Positions 35,501 to 42,582 of a DNA stretch of 64,000 nt are shown in pieces. The DNA lies in assembly GCA_903907865.1 (NCBI GenBank), contig CAIVPR010000078.1, forward strand, positions 1-64,000, written 5' to 3'. The notes beneath the pieces are model-generated. The model was not told the DNA's origin, did not search any database, and worked only from the letters and a program-made list of their open reading frames with translations. Each line of letters starts with the position of its first letter. Within the stretch, counting starts at the first letter, position 1. The position numbers and the translations under genes are program-made. Origin of the DNA: an uncultured Acidobacteriia bacterium. Its GTDB lineage: Bacteria; Acidobacteriota; Terriglobia; Bryobacterales; Bryobacteraceae.

Positions 35501-35540
35501 CGAGAGCGCGGTTCAGGCGCAGTGGCCTGATTGAAATCAT
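32508..35540 (-). CDS. bamA: Outer-membrane protein assembly factor BamA
   Basis: A 1010-residue Omp85 protein that inserts beta-barrel proteins into the outer membrane. A signal peptide (LVLFGGLSLLLSGALCA) is followed by an unusual linker of about 80 residues made largely of Pro, Ala and Gln (31-112). The POTRA domains begin near 114 (VIESIQFRGSRRVPQDTLRA), and the barrel starts near 515 (NSISLNGGVSGISGTFVGMN) and carries FMGGENDVRGF, the conserved VRGF loop. The protein ends in TIGRTF, with a terminal Phe. E. coli BamA is 810 residues. AAGGAAACAGG before ATG 35540 fixes the start. It is first in an operon with two skp genes. Confidence 0.95.
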   Translation of the reverse strand: MISIRPLRLNRALVLFGGLSLLLSGALCAPQAAYAQQAAPQASPVPQAPPPPAQARPQTPQPAQPANPFETVQQAAPAKPAEPGAPAQPQFEAPKTVTPGETAAQGPATVAANVIESIQFRGSRRVPQDTLRAMILTRTGDVYNDDAMRRDFMLLWNSNRFDDIRLESEKGDKGGIILTFVVVERPVIRDIKYEGLKSASTSDVLDRFKERKVGLVVESQYDPNVINHAAVVLKELLSERGHQFATVNPDLRRIPPASLEIIFQVDEGPKVKVGQITILGNEAFSRRQVVRAMKNLKPIGIPYSIYFEELFSKTYDSEKLEEDKERIRDAYQKEGYFTAKALEQSVKLHKTGGALGQWHIPLIKENKVGNAQDINLPVEEGQRYYLAKLDFQGVKLFRSTEFLARLFQMPQGGVFSTEKLRNGIKNLTKVYSQFGYIDYVGEPQIDIEPGTNKIDLTVNVDEGKQFFVRRIEFTGNTTTRDKVIRRELQIDEGDVYNSILWDASILRLNQLGYFETLKENEAYTLNRNPGTNTVDINLKVKERGKNSISLNGGVSGISGTFVGMNYSTNNFLGLGETLSLGGQVGTLTDDVNIGFTEPYVFDRPLQAGISVYLRRFNYNQGRQVSLLSGVNVTGFYNALGSANVLNYIQNSKGIAFSASYPIKRSFARLGLSIGYDDSSIITKSTGAANYFTYLNYRGVEGPNSLNGIKTFSITPSYTFNSKNNYQNPTGGKSIFFSLQASGSILGANVNMVRPTFDGQYYHVSPKWHKNVLAFHLTASTMFGYGGKVVPPFSRTFMGGENDVRGFQFYSITPVAYLPTSANINVLNPDGSQRSQKTLINGSLVSTPVAQSTPIYQINTPGGDTQGIFNFEYRIPVFGPVTLAPFFDAGLNKVLYPGQLRVNQGQIDLLNSSYPQAAFSNRVKIAPGTQAVRMSTGVEMQVILPIVQAPFRIYWAYNPVVLQQYLQPPVVMDRSMFPNQTTFVNAIQTYSPAYPYYEKKSTFRFTIGRTF

Positions 35541-35572
35541 GAAAACCTGTTTCCTTTCCACCGGTCGGCCGG

Positions 35573-35590
35573 CCGGGAAAAAATTCCCGG
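35573..35590. promoter_or_regulatory. Perfect palindrome upstream of bamA
   Basis: CCGGGAA-AAAA-TTCCCGG: 7-base arms around a 4-base spacer, 33 bases before the bamA start codon. It could be an operator for envelope-stress control of bamA-skp or a hairpin in the leader. No known box matches it with certainty. Confidence 0.45.
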
Positions 35591-35696
35591 TCCCGCTACA
35601 TTCCCTTTGCACGCACGGGCGCACTCCGATGAATCCTTCATTCTAGCGGACTTGCATCGTTTCCTCAATGTGCGGCGCTCTCACAGGTGTATGCCG

Positions 35697-35716
35697 GGCG
35701 GGTCGGAAAGCCCGCC
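35697..35716. repeat. Dispersed hairpin repeat, copy A
   Basis: GGCGGG-TCGGAAAG-CCCGCC: 6-base arms with loop TCGGAAAG (CTTTCCGA on the other strand). A second hairpin containing CTTTCC lies at 62968-62985. Such short intergenic hairpins with a CTTTCC loop look like a REP-type element of this genome; with two copies in the window this is tentative. Confidence 0.4.
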
Positions 35717-35879
35717 GGCCCGCCTCCACGCCACAAGGTGTTAGTACGGCAACCGTTTCCCGACGTCCCCTTCCGGCCCCGAAACCTGTACGATGGAATA
35801 GAACGGGCGGACGCGCGGCGATCTCCCGCCATATGCGCGGTCTGTAAAGCTAGTCGAGCGGAACCAGTCGAGAAAACAA

Positions 35880-36854
35880 ATGCCTGGCCAAGTCATTTCA
35901 ATGCCGTCCAGTTCGGGGCTGCCTCCGCAGTGGCGGGTGGCACCGCGCGGTGGCTCTGCCCGTCCTGCGGAGTGGTCGCTGCTCGAGGTGGCGCTGCCCG
36001 GCTTTCCTCCGTTGCCGCTCGGCGTGATGCTGGCGGACAAGTCCGACGACCGGCTGTTCCTGAGGCTGCGCTCGGCGTCGGAAGTCGAAGAGGCGCTCGA
36101 TTGCGGGCTGGAGGAGCAGGAGCGGGACGTTCTGGACCTGCTGGGGGCCGACTTGGCCGCAAAGGCCGAGGAGGGGGGCGCTTCCGCCGTCTTCGCGGCG
36201 CTGGAGGACGCAGCTTCGCACTTCCTGAGGGTGGGCGACAGGACCGGAGTTCTTTGCGCCGCGAGCCCCGGCCGGGAGGCCGACCGTTTGTTCGACCTGC
36301 ACGTGGACACCCGCGTCGGACGCTTCACGACACACCTGCCGCTATACGAGTTGGAGGCCGCCGCGACCAAGTTCGGGGAGTCGTTCGGCAACGCGCCTTC
36401 CGCCAGCCTTGGCCATCAGGGCGGACCGGGCGACGACGGCGGCGCGGAATGGATCCGGGTTCCGGAGGGCACCCGCACCTCGCAGGACATGTTTGTGGCG
36501 CGCGTGGTGGGCCGGTCGATGGAGCCCCGGATTCCGGACGGCAGCCTCTGCGTCTTCCGCCATGGGGTTGCCGGGAGCAGGCAGGGGCTGCTGCTGCTCG
36601 TGGAACTCTTCGACGAGACCGATTTCGCCAGCCGCTACACGGTAAAACGGTACGCCAGCCGGAAGACGGTACGCATGCCGCAAACCGCGGAATTCGGGTA
36701 TGACGCCGGGGACGGAGGCGGCGGGGAAGACATGGCCGAATGGGCCCACGCGTCCATCCGCCTGGAGCCCCTGAACCGCGAATTCGAGGCGTTCGAACTG
36801 GCACCCGACCGCTTCCGCGTTGTGGCCGAGTTCATCTCGGTGCTCGGGGACTAG
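35880..36854 (+). CDS. S24 (LexA-type) peptidase-domain protein without DNA-binding domain
   Basis: A 324-residue protein. The C-terminal half carries an S24 signal-peptidase-like domain: MFVARVVGRSMEPRIPDGSL with nucleophile Ser213, and YTVKRY with catalytic Lys256. In LexA/UmuD-type proteins this dyad performs self-cleavage, usually at Ala-Gly or Cys-Gly, on RecA activation. The first 190 residues show no helix-turn-helix; they are acidic and helical (SEVEEALDCGLEEQERDVLD). A similar S24 domain is found at the end of some helicase proteins. Its TAG shares a base with the GTG of mutY (TAGTG), coupling it to DNA repair. Confidence 0.78.
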   Translation: MPGQVISMPSSSGLPPQWRVAPRGGSARPAEWSLLEVALPGFPPLPLGVMLADKSDDRLFLRLRSASEVEEALDCGLEEQERDVLDLLGADLAAKAEEGGASAVFAALEDAASHFLRVGDRTGVLCAASPGREADRLFDLHVDTRVGRFTTHLPLYELEAAATKFGESFGNAPSASLGHQGGPGDDGGAEWIRVPEGTRTSQDMFVARVVGRSMEPRIPDGSLCVFRHGVAGSRQGLLLLVELFDETDFASRYTVKRYASRKTVRMPQTAEFGYDAGDGGGGEDMAEWAHASIRLEPLNREFEAFELAPDRFRVVAEFISVLGD

Positions 36855-37906
36855 TGCCCGAATACGCCGAACGCTTTCGGGCCGAACGTTTCAGGGAATG
36901 CCTCCTCGCTTGGTACGACGCCAACCGCCGGGACCTCCCCTGGCGGGAATCGTCGGACTTCTACCGGGTCTGGATCTCCGAGGTGATGCTGCAGCAGACG
37001 CGCGTCGAGGCGGCGATCCCCCACTACCTGCGCTTTCTGGAACGGTTTCCTGCCGTGGGAGTGCTCGCCGCGGCCTCCGAGTCCGACGTGCTGGCCGCCT
37101 GGAGCGGACTCGGGTACTACAGCAGGGCGCGCAACCTGCACCGGGCGGCGCGGATAGTAGCAGCCTCCGGGACCCCGGATTCGTTCGACGCCATGCGCGC
37201 GCTGCCCGGTGCGGGACCGTACACGGCCGCCGCAGTCGCCAGCATCGCGCTGGGTCTGCCTTGCGCCGCCGTGGACGGCAATGTGGTCCGCGTCGCCAGC
37301 CGTCTCTCCAACGATGCCTCGCCATCCGAATCGCCCGCCGTGCGCCGCCGTTTCGCGGAATTGGCGGAGCGTCTGCTGGACCGGTCCCGTCCCGGCGACT
37401 TCAACCAAGCCATGATGGAGCTCGGCGCAACCGTCTGCCTGCCGGCTGGCCCCAGGTGCGCCGCATGCCCGGTGGAGGCGTTCTGCGCGGCCCGGGCGGC
37501 CGGAACGCAGGAGACGCTGCCGGCGCGAAAGCCGCGCGCCGAAGTCCGGCAAGTGGCGCTGAACCTCCTTCTGCGCGTGCGGATCGCGCCTGGCGGCTCC
37601 CGCGAAGTATTCCTTGTCCGGCGCGGCGGCGGCGAAAGCCGGCTTGCCGGGTTCTGGGAGCCCCCCTCCGTGGAAATACCGCCTGACGGTGCACGCCGCA
37701 TCGGGGTCTTCAAGCATCAGATTGTGAACGACCGCTTCCAAGTCGCCGTCTGGCTCCACCCCGACCCGCTGGTGGAGCCCCTCCCGGACGGCCGGTGGTT
37801 CGCCGCCCCCGAGCTCTCCGCGGTGCCGCTGGGCGGGATTGCCCGCAAGGCAGTCGCCTCCCTGGAAAAAGCGGGGGATACCCCTCTTTTCGACATTGGG
37901 CAATAG
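36854..37906 (+). CDS. mutY: A/G-specific adenine glycosylase MutY
   Basis: Removes adenine mispaired with 8-oxoguanine. The 350-residue protein shows LPWRESSDFYRVWISEVMLQ, the helix-hairpin-helix LPGAGPYTAAAVASIALG with the catalytic Asp in AAVDGNVVRV, and the iron-sulfur ligands Cys-x6-Cys-x2-Cys-x5-Cys (CLPAGPRCAACPVEAFC). A C-terminal NUDIX-like domain begins near residue 240 (QVALNLLLRV ... SRLAGFWEPP) and recognises 8-oxoG. It starts at GTG 36854, overlapping the S24 stop by one base. Confidence 0.95.
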   Translation: MPEYAERFRAERFRECLLAWYDANRRDLPWRESSDFYRVWISEVMLQQTRVEAAIPHYLRFLERFPAVGVLAAASESDVLAAWSGLGYYSRARNLHRAARIVAASGTPDSFDAMRALPGAGPYTAAAVASIALGLPCAAVDGNVVRVASRLSNDASPSESPAVRRRFAELAERLLDRSRPGDFNQAMMELGATVCLPAGPRCAACPVEAFCAARAAGTQETLPARKPRAEVRQVALNLLLRVRIAPGGSREVFLVRRGGGESRLAGFWEPPSVEIPPDGARRIGVFKHQIVNDRFQVAVWLHPDPLVEPLPDGRWFAAPELSAVPLGGIARKAVASLEKAGDTPLFDIGQ

Positions 37907-37939
37907 CATTCGGGTCCCTCCAAGCGGCAAAATATTGTC

Positions 37940-38770
37940 ATGGGGTTTCGGCGCGCCGCCATTGTCGTCAGTTGGATTATCCTCGCCTCGGCACCTGTCC
38001 GCGCGGCGAACCCGAACTATTCGGTCGACACGATCATCAATCCCGCCACCCAGACTCCCGGCTACTTCGCGCCCAACGGGCTCGGCACGATCTACGGCAC
38101 CGATCTGTCGTTCAATACGTCCTCTGTCCCGGCGTACAACCTGAATGCTGCGACGCTGCCGCTGTCCATGGGAGGCGTGTCCGTCGTGGTGGGAGGATTG
38201 ATCGCTGGTCTGATCTATGTTTCGCCGACCCAAATCAATTTCGTGGTGCCTTATCTGCTCACGCAGGGCACAGCCACGCTCTTCGTCGCGCGCAATTCGT
38301 TGTCGGGGCCTGTCATAAAAATCCAGATCTACACCGCCGCGCCCGCCTTCTTCACGTGGAAGGGAAACTATGCCATCGCGGTGCATCTGGACGGATCGCT
38401 GATTGCCGTCGAGAAACCCGCCCAGCCGGGCGAGCTGGTGGTGCTGTTCGTGTCCGGGCTGGGGAGGGTCTGGCCGGACATCGATTCAGGCCGCATCGCC
38501 TCCGCCGCCGATTCGCTCTATCCGACCTCCAACCTGCAGGTGTTCCTCGGAGGCACCGTGCTGCCCCCGCAAAATATCCTCTACGCGGGCCTTGCGCCCG
38601 GCTATGCGGGGCTCTACCAGATCAACGCCCGCCTGCCGAACCCGTTGCCACCTTCCGCCGAGATCCGCGTAGTCGCCTACGGCCAGAGCAGTCCGGGGCC
38701 CGTGGTGCTCGCGCTCCCCGTTCCAGCGCAACCCATTCCCGTTGCCGCCCTGCCCGTTGAGCTGAAATAG
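37940..38770 (+). CDS. TIGR03437 family secreted protein
   Basis: A 276-residue exported protein typical of Solibacter and relatives. A signal peptide (AAIVVSWIILASAPVRA) is followed by FAPNGLGTIYGTDLS, IYVSPTQINFVVPYLL, PGELVVLFVSGLGRV and the diagnostic APGYAGLYQINARLP. TIGR03437 domains usually form the C-terminus of longer repeat proteins; here nearly the whole protein is the domain. Function is unknown. It lies 33 bases after mutY on the same strand. Confidence 0.9.
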   Translation: MGFRRAAIVVSWIILASAPVRAANPNYSVDTIINPATQTPGYFAPNGLGTIYGTDLSFNTSSVPAYNLNAATLPLSMGGVSVVVGGLIAGLIYVSPTQINFVVPYLLTQGTATLFVARNSLSGPVIKIQIYTAAPAFFTWKGNYAIAVHLDGSLIAVEKPAQPGELVVLFVSGLGRVWPDIDSGRIASAADSLYPTSNLQVFLGGTVLPPQNILYAGLAPGYAGLYQINARLPNPLPPSAEIRVVAYGQSSPGPVVLALPVPAQPIPVAALPVELK

Positions 38771-38829
38771 TACTGAAACCTGCCGCAACTCTGACGGGTC
38801 CATTCGTCTTGGCCTTAGAATTGAAGGTA

Positions 38830-39618
38830 ATGCCGACACGCTTGTCGTTCCTCGCCATCCTGCTTTGCGTCTGCCTCCCCGGTGTGGCCGCTGCACAGGA
38901 GGCGCCTCCGCCCGCCGCCGCTGCGGCCGTTCCGACTTCGTACACGGTGCAGGCCGGTACCAAGATCGCGATGGGCCTGATCAACAGCGTCAGTACCAAG
39001 CATTCGGCGGTTGGCGACCGCATCTACCTGGAGACGGTCTTCCCTGTCGTGGTGCGGGGACGAATCGTGATCCCGCAAGGGAGTTCCATTTCCGGCAGCG
39101 TGACCGAGATCAAGCGTCCAGGCAGGCTCAAAGGCAAGGCCGAACTCTTCGTGCGCTTCGACGTCCTGATCCTGCCCAACGGAGTGACCCGCGACTTCCG
39201 TTCGCGCCTCGGCAACATCGACGCCCGTGGTTCCGAGCACCTCGACCAGAAGGAGGGTGTCGTCAAGGGCGATTCGAACAAAGGCGGCGACGCCAAGGTC
39301 GTGGCCGAGGGTGGCATGGCTGGTGCCTCCATCGGGGCGATCGCGGGCTCGGCTGCCGGGCACGCCGGAGCCGGCGCTGGAATCGGGGCAGCCGCCGGGG
39401 TCGCCACGGGTTTGGCAACGGTGCTACTGACGCGCGGACCGGAAGCGGTGCTCGCCAAGGGCAGCACGCTGGAGATGATTTTGGACCGGCCCCTGGTGTT
39501 CGAGGCGGACGAGGTGCCCGGCCCCAATACCGTTGGCGGACATTTTTCAGACGGACCGGGCCCGGCGGCACCTTCCAACAAAAGTGGGGTCGTTGGTGTG
39601 GGCCGCCGGATACCGTAG
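38830..39618 (+). CDS. Secreted protein with VirB10-like beta segment and glycine-zipper stretch
   Basis: A 262-residue exported protein: signal peptide LSFLAILLCVCLPGVAAA, then a beta domain (about 38-130) with VQAGTKIAMGLINSVSTKHS and IPQGSSISGSVTEIKRPGRL, a pattern seen in TrbI/VirB10-like folds and in many acidobacterial hypotheticals. It is followed by a Gly/Ala-rich helix (GGMAGASIGAIAGSAAGHAG, about 155-195) like glycine-zipper membrane segments, and GSTLEMILDRPL. No type IV secretion genes are nearby, so a VirB10 role is unlikely. ATG 38830 is chosen over 38809 for the signal peptide. Confidence 0.68.
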   Translation: MPTRLSFLAILLCVCLPGVAAAQEAPPPAAAAAVPTSYTVQAGTKIAMGLINSVSTKHSAVGDRIYLETVFPVVVRGRIVIPQGSSISGSVTEIKRPGRLKGKAELFVRFDVLILPNGVTRDFRSRLGNIDARGSEHLDQKEGVVKGDSNKGGDAKVVAEGGMAGASIGAIAGSAAGHAGAGAGIGAAAGVATGLATVLLTRGPEAVLAKGSTLEMILDRPLVFEADEVPGPNTVGGHFSDGPGPAAPSNKSGVVGVGRRIP

Positions 39619-39625
39619 TTAGCGG

Positions 39626-40807
39626 CTACGAACGCAGGAAGTGGCCGATGGCCCGCGTGGCTTGGCGGATGCGGTGCTCGTTCTCCACCAGCGCGAAACG
39701 CACGTGGCCCTCGCCCATCGGGCCGAAACCGACGCCGGGCGACACCGCGACGAGCGCCTTCTCCATCACCAATTTCGCGAATTCCAGCGAGCCGAGGTCC
39801 TTGAACCGTTCCGGGATCGGAGCCCACAGGAACATCGAGCCCTTGGGCGGCTCCACCGGCCAGCCAGCCTTGCAAAGGCCGTCCACCAAGACATCCCGGC
39901 GCTTCTTGTAGGTCTCGCAGATCCGCACCGTGTCGGCGTCGCATTCGCGCAGCGCCACGATAGCCGCGATCTGGATCGGCTGGAACATGCCGTAGTCGAG
40001 GTAGCTCTTGATACGCGCGAGCGCCGCGATCATCTTGGCATTGCCGAGGCAGAACCCGACCCGCCAGCCAGGCATGTCGTAGCTTTTCGACATCGAGAAG
40101 ATCTCGACCGCGATTTCCTTTGCGCCCGGAACCTCCAGAATGCTGGGCGGCATGTAGCCGTCGAACCCGAAATCCGCGTAGGCGAAGTCGTGGACGATCA
40201 ATGTCCCGTGCTTGCGGCACAGTTCCACGATCTCGGTCATGAAAGGCAGGTCCACGCACGTGGTTGTCGGGTTGTGCGGGAACGAGATGAGCAACATCTT
40301 CGGCGGCTTGGGGGACTCGCGGAAGAGGTCCTTCAAGCGTTCGAGAAAGGTGGCCGCGTCGGGCATCGGCAGCATGTGCGCGTAGCCCTCGGACATGATC
40401 ACGCCGTACTGGTGGATCGGGTAGGCCGGATTTGGCGCGGCGACCACGTCGCCGGGGCCTACCGTCGCGAAGAGCAGGTGCGCAAGGGCGTCCTTGGCCC
40501 CCATCGTGACAATGGCTTCTTTTTCCGGATCGAGATCAACGTTGTGGCGGCGCTTGTAGCGCTTCACGATCTCCTCCCGGAGATGCGGGATGCCGCGCGA
40601 CAACGAGTAGCGGTGGTTCCGCGGATTGCGGGCCGCCTCGATCAGCTTGTCGACGACGATCTGCGGCGTGGCACCGTCCGGATTTCCCATTCCGAGGTCG
40701 ACCACGTCCATCTGTGCTGCCCGTGCCTTTGCCTTCATCTCGTTGATGACGGCAAAAACATAGGGGGGTAGCTTCTGGATGCGGTAAAACTCGTCTGTTC
40801 CTGACAT
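39626..40807 (-). CDS. alaC: AlaC-like pyridoxal-phosphate aminotransferase
   Basis: A 393-residue class I aminotransferase. The PLP lysine is Lys241 in SMSKSYDMPGWRVGF, with Arg249 downstream; NPAYPIHQYG and SFPHNPTTT carry the cofactor Tyr and Asn. Close resemblance to AlaC (YfdZ), which makes alanine from pyruvate and glutamate, is suggested by the start FYRIQKLPPYVFAVINEMK. It is convergent with the preceding secreted-protein gene and divergent from the tRNA. The exact amino-acid specificity is inferred. Confidence 0.85.
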   Translation of the reverse strand: MSGTDEFYRIQKLPPYVFAVINEMKAKARAAQMDVVDLGMGNPDGATPQIVVDKLIEAARNPRNHRYSLSRGIPHLREEIVKRYKRRHNVDLDPEKEAIVTMGAKDALAHLLFATVGPGDVVAAPNPAYPIHQYGVIMSEGYAHMLPMPDAATFLERLKDLFRESPKPPKMLLISFPHNPTTTCVDLPFMTEIVELCRKHGTLIVHDFAYADFGFDGYMPPSILEVPGAKEIAVEIFSMSKSYDMPGWRVGFCLGNAKMIAALARIKSYLDYGMFQPIQIAAIVALRECDADTVRICETYKKRRDVLVDGLCKAGWPVEPPKGSMFLWAPIPERFKDLGSLEFAKLVMEKALVAVSPGVGFGPMGEGHVRFALVENEHRIRQATRAIGHFLRS

Positions 40808-40921
40808 GGAAGCTTCATTTTAGCTCACGGGAAGCGACGGACCCGCCAAAACGGACGGAATGGGAGCTCCGTCGACCGAACGCAGTGCCGTGTTACTATG
40901 AAGTTTCCGCCCGCCCTGTAC

Positions 40922-40997
40922 GTCCCCATCGTCTAGAGGCCTAGGACATCGCCCTTTCACGGCGGTAACGAGGGTTCGAACCCCTCTGGGGACGCCA
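40922..40997 (+). tRNA. tRNA-Glu (anticodon TTC), CCA encoded
   Basis: A 76-base cloverleaf: acceptor GTCCCCA pairs with TGGGGAC, the anticodon arm is TCGCC-CTTTCAC-GGCGG with TTC at the anticodon position, and the T-arm has GTTCGAAC. Discriminator G is followed by an encoded CCA (40995-40997). No integrase or att-like repeat is near it. Confidence 0.95.
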
Positions 40998-41047
40998 ATT
41001 TCCTTTCATCTGAAACTTCCGGACCTGTTCGGCACACAGAGTTGCGT

Positions 41048-41076
41048 GTTCCGGTGTGTCTGGAACGTGAGATAAT
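41048..41076 (+). promoter_or_regulatory. Possible promoter/operator of the export gene
   Basis: GTTCC-N9-GGAAC (41048-41066) is a short palindrome, followed by GATAAT (41071-41076) as a -10-like box, 33 bases before the Wza-like start codon. No matching -35 is visible at standard spacing, so an activator-dependent promoter is one reading. Confidence 0.25.
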
Positions 41077-41108
41077 GGTCCCAGCCCGGTTGCGGGAAGC
41101 AGGAAGCA

Positions 41109-42065
41109 ATGAAATTCACTCAAAACGTCCGACTCGCCATGGTCGCCGCCACCGCGATGCTGGTAGTTGTAGGCCCCGTCACGGGCCAGACGAAGACATC
41201 GACGATTGATCTGGCCAACCTCCCGGCCCAGCCTGTCGGAGCGGAGGACCTGATCAGCATCCAAGTCTACGATTCGCCTGAGTTGACACGCTCGGCGCGC
41301 GTGGCGGCCGACGGAACCATCCGGATCCCGATGTTGAAGAGGCCCATCCAAGTGAAAGGGATGCTGCCGCAGGACATTGAATCGGCTGTTTCGGACGAGA
41401 TCAAGAAAGAGCAACTGCTTGTCGAGCCTTTTGTAACCGTGTCGGTGATGGAATACCACAGCCGTCCGGTCAGCGTCAGCGGGGCCGTGAAATCTCCGGT
41501 TGTGTTCCAAATCGTCGGTACCGTAAACCTGTTGGAGGCGATCGCCCGTGCAGGCGGCATGGCTCCGGAAGCTGGCGGCGACATCATCGTCACCAAGCCC
41601 AACGCGGATTCGGCGGCACAAACTGTGCGCCACGTTCCAGTGCGTGCCCTCATTGAGGGTACAGATCCAACGCTGAACATCAAACTTACCGGGGGCGAGG
41701 AAGTTCGCGTCCCTGTTGCGGGGACCGTGGTTGTTTCCGGCAACGTACGCGAATCGGGTGTCTTCCCGGTCCAGGAAAGCGGTCAAACAACGGTTTTGAC
41801 TGCTATCGCGCAGGCCAAGGGCGTGGGCGAATTCCAGCCGAAGATGGTGTATATTTTCCGTCCCGACGACAAGGGCGTGCGCCACGAGATCGTAGTGGAC
41901 TTCAAGAAGCTCAAGGAGCGGAAGACCGAGGACGTGGCCATGTTCCCGAAGGACCTGCTCTACGTTCCCGATAACAACCGCGCCAAGATCACAGCTCAGA
42001 CGGTGCAGGCGCTGCTCGGGATGAGCACCCAAATCACCACCGGAGTGATTGTTTACAAGCGTTGA
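41109..42065 (+). CDS. Wza-like polysaccharide export protein
   Basis: A 318-residue exported protein. A signal sequence (LAMVAATAMLVVVGPVTG) precedes a polysaccharide-export domain (VGAEDLISIQVYDSPELTRS, VAADGTIRIPML) and two SLBB beta-grasp modules (PVSVSGAVKSPVVFQIVGTV, NLLEAIARAGGMAPEAGGD; GTVVVSGNVRESGVFPV). It would form the outer-membrane or periplasmic part of a capsule or exopolysaccharide exporter. No lipobox cysteine is seen at the signal end. Heptose genes follow within 5 bases, so this begins the surface-sugar block. Confidence 0.88.
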   Translation: MKFTQNVRLAMVAATAMLVVVGPVTGQTKTSTIDLANLPAQPVGAEDLISIQVYDSPELTRSARVAADGTIRIPMLKRPIQVKGMLPQDIESAVSDEIKKEQLLVEPFVTVSVMEYHSRPVSVSGAVKSPVVFQIVGTVNLLEAIARAGGMAPEAGGDIIVTKPNADSAAQTVRHVPVRALIEGTDPTLNIKLTGGEEVRVPVAGTVVVSGNVRESGVFPVQESGQTTVLTAIAQAKGVGEFQPKMVYIFRPDDKGVRHEIVVDFKKLKERKTEDVAMFPKDLLYVPDNNRAKITAQTVQALLGMSTQITTGVIVYKR

Positions 42066-42069
42066 TTCC

Positions 42070-42582
42070 GTGTCGCGTATCCCCGTGGAAAAGGTTCTGC
42101 CGCTTGACGATTTGATGGCACTGCGGGCTGGCTGGGCGGTGGCGGGCAAACGCGTAGTGTGGACCAACGGCTGCTTCGACCTCCTGCATGTCGGCCATAT
42201 CCGTAGCTTCCAAGAAGCGAAATCGCTGGGCGACATCCTCGTGGTCGGCCTGAACAGCGACCGCAGCGTGAGCTCCATCAAGGGCCCCCTCCGTCCCGTC
42301 GTTTGCGAGGAGGACCGTGCCGAACTGGTAGCCGCCCTCCAAGCCGTTGACTACGTGACGATTTTCGACGAGCCCGATCCGGTGCGCGTCATTTCCCTGC
42401 TCCGTCCCGACGTCCATTGCAAGGGTGCCGACTACGCGGACGGTCGGCGCCCGGTGCCTGAGCGCGAGGTCGTCGAAGGCTACGGGGGGGAAATCCGCTT
42501 CCTGCCCCTGCATGAAGGCCGCTCCACGACCGGTCTGATCGGGCGCATCGCCGCAGCCTACGTGGGGGACGTGTGCAAGTAG
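42070..42582 (+). CDS. rfaE2: Heptose 1-phosphate adenylyltransferase (HldE C-domain type)
   Basis: A 170-residue nucleotidyltransferase that makes ADP-D-glycero-beta-D-manno-heptose. The cytidylyltransferase-fold motif GCFDLLHVGHIRSF (HxGH) is at about 34-47, with VGLNSDRSV downstream and EGRSTTGLIGRI at the end. It corresponds to the C-terminal half of E. coli HldE, here as a separate gene. GTG 42070 is chosen because it falls five bases after the export gene stop. It overlaps the kinase gene by 10 bases. Confidence 0.9.
   Translation: MSRIPVEKVLPLDDLMALRAGWAVAGKRVVWTNGCFDLLHVGHIRSFQEAKSLGDILVVGLNSDRSVSSIKGPLRPVVCEEDRAELVAALQAVDYVTIFDEPDPVRVISLLRPDVHCKGADYADGRRPVPEREVVEGYGGEIRFLPLHEGRSTTGLIGRIAAAYVGDVCK

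Larger units (their letters stand above)
35541..35879. other. 339-base divergent intergenic region
   Basis: Between bamA (minus) and the S24 gene (plus). It should hold promoters for both. It contains the palindrome at 35573-35590 and a GC-rich hairpin at 35697-35716, both listed separately. I see no credible small gene; frames here are open only because of GC content. Confidence 0.6.

Noticed and set aside
36851-38386. A 511-codon minus-strand frame across mutY and the TIGR03437 gene
   Set aside because: Antisense to two recognised genes, Arg/Gly-rich composition, no motif.
38830-39618. VirB10/TrbI component of a type IV secretion system
   Set aside because: Only a short beta segment is similar; the protein lacks the N-terminal membrane anchor and no other secretion gene is nearby.
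40941-42281. A 446-codon minus-strand frame across the Wza-like gene and part of the tRNA
   Set aside because: It reads through a tRNA gene and is antisense to a clear export protein.
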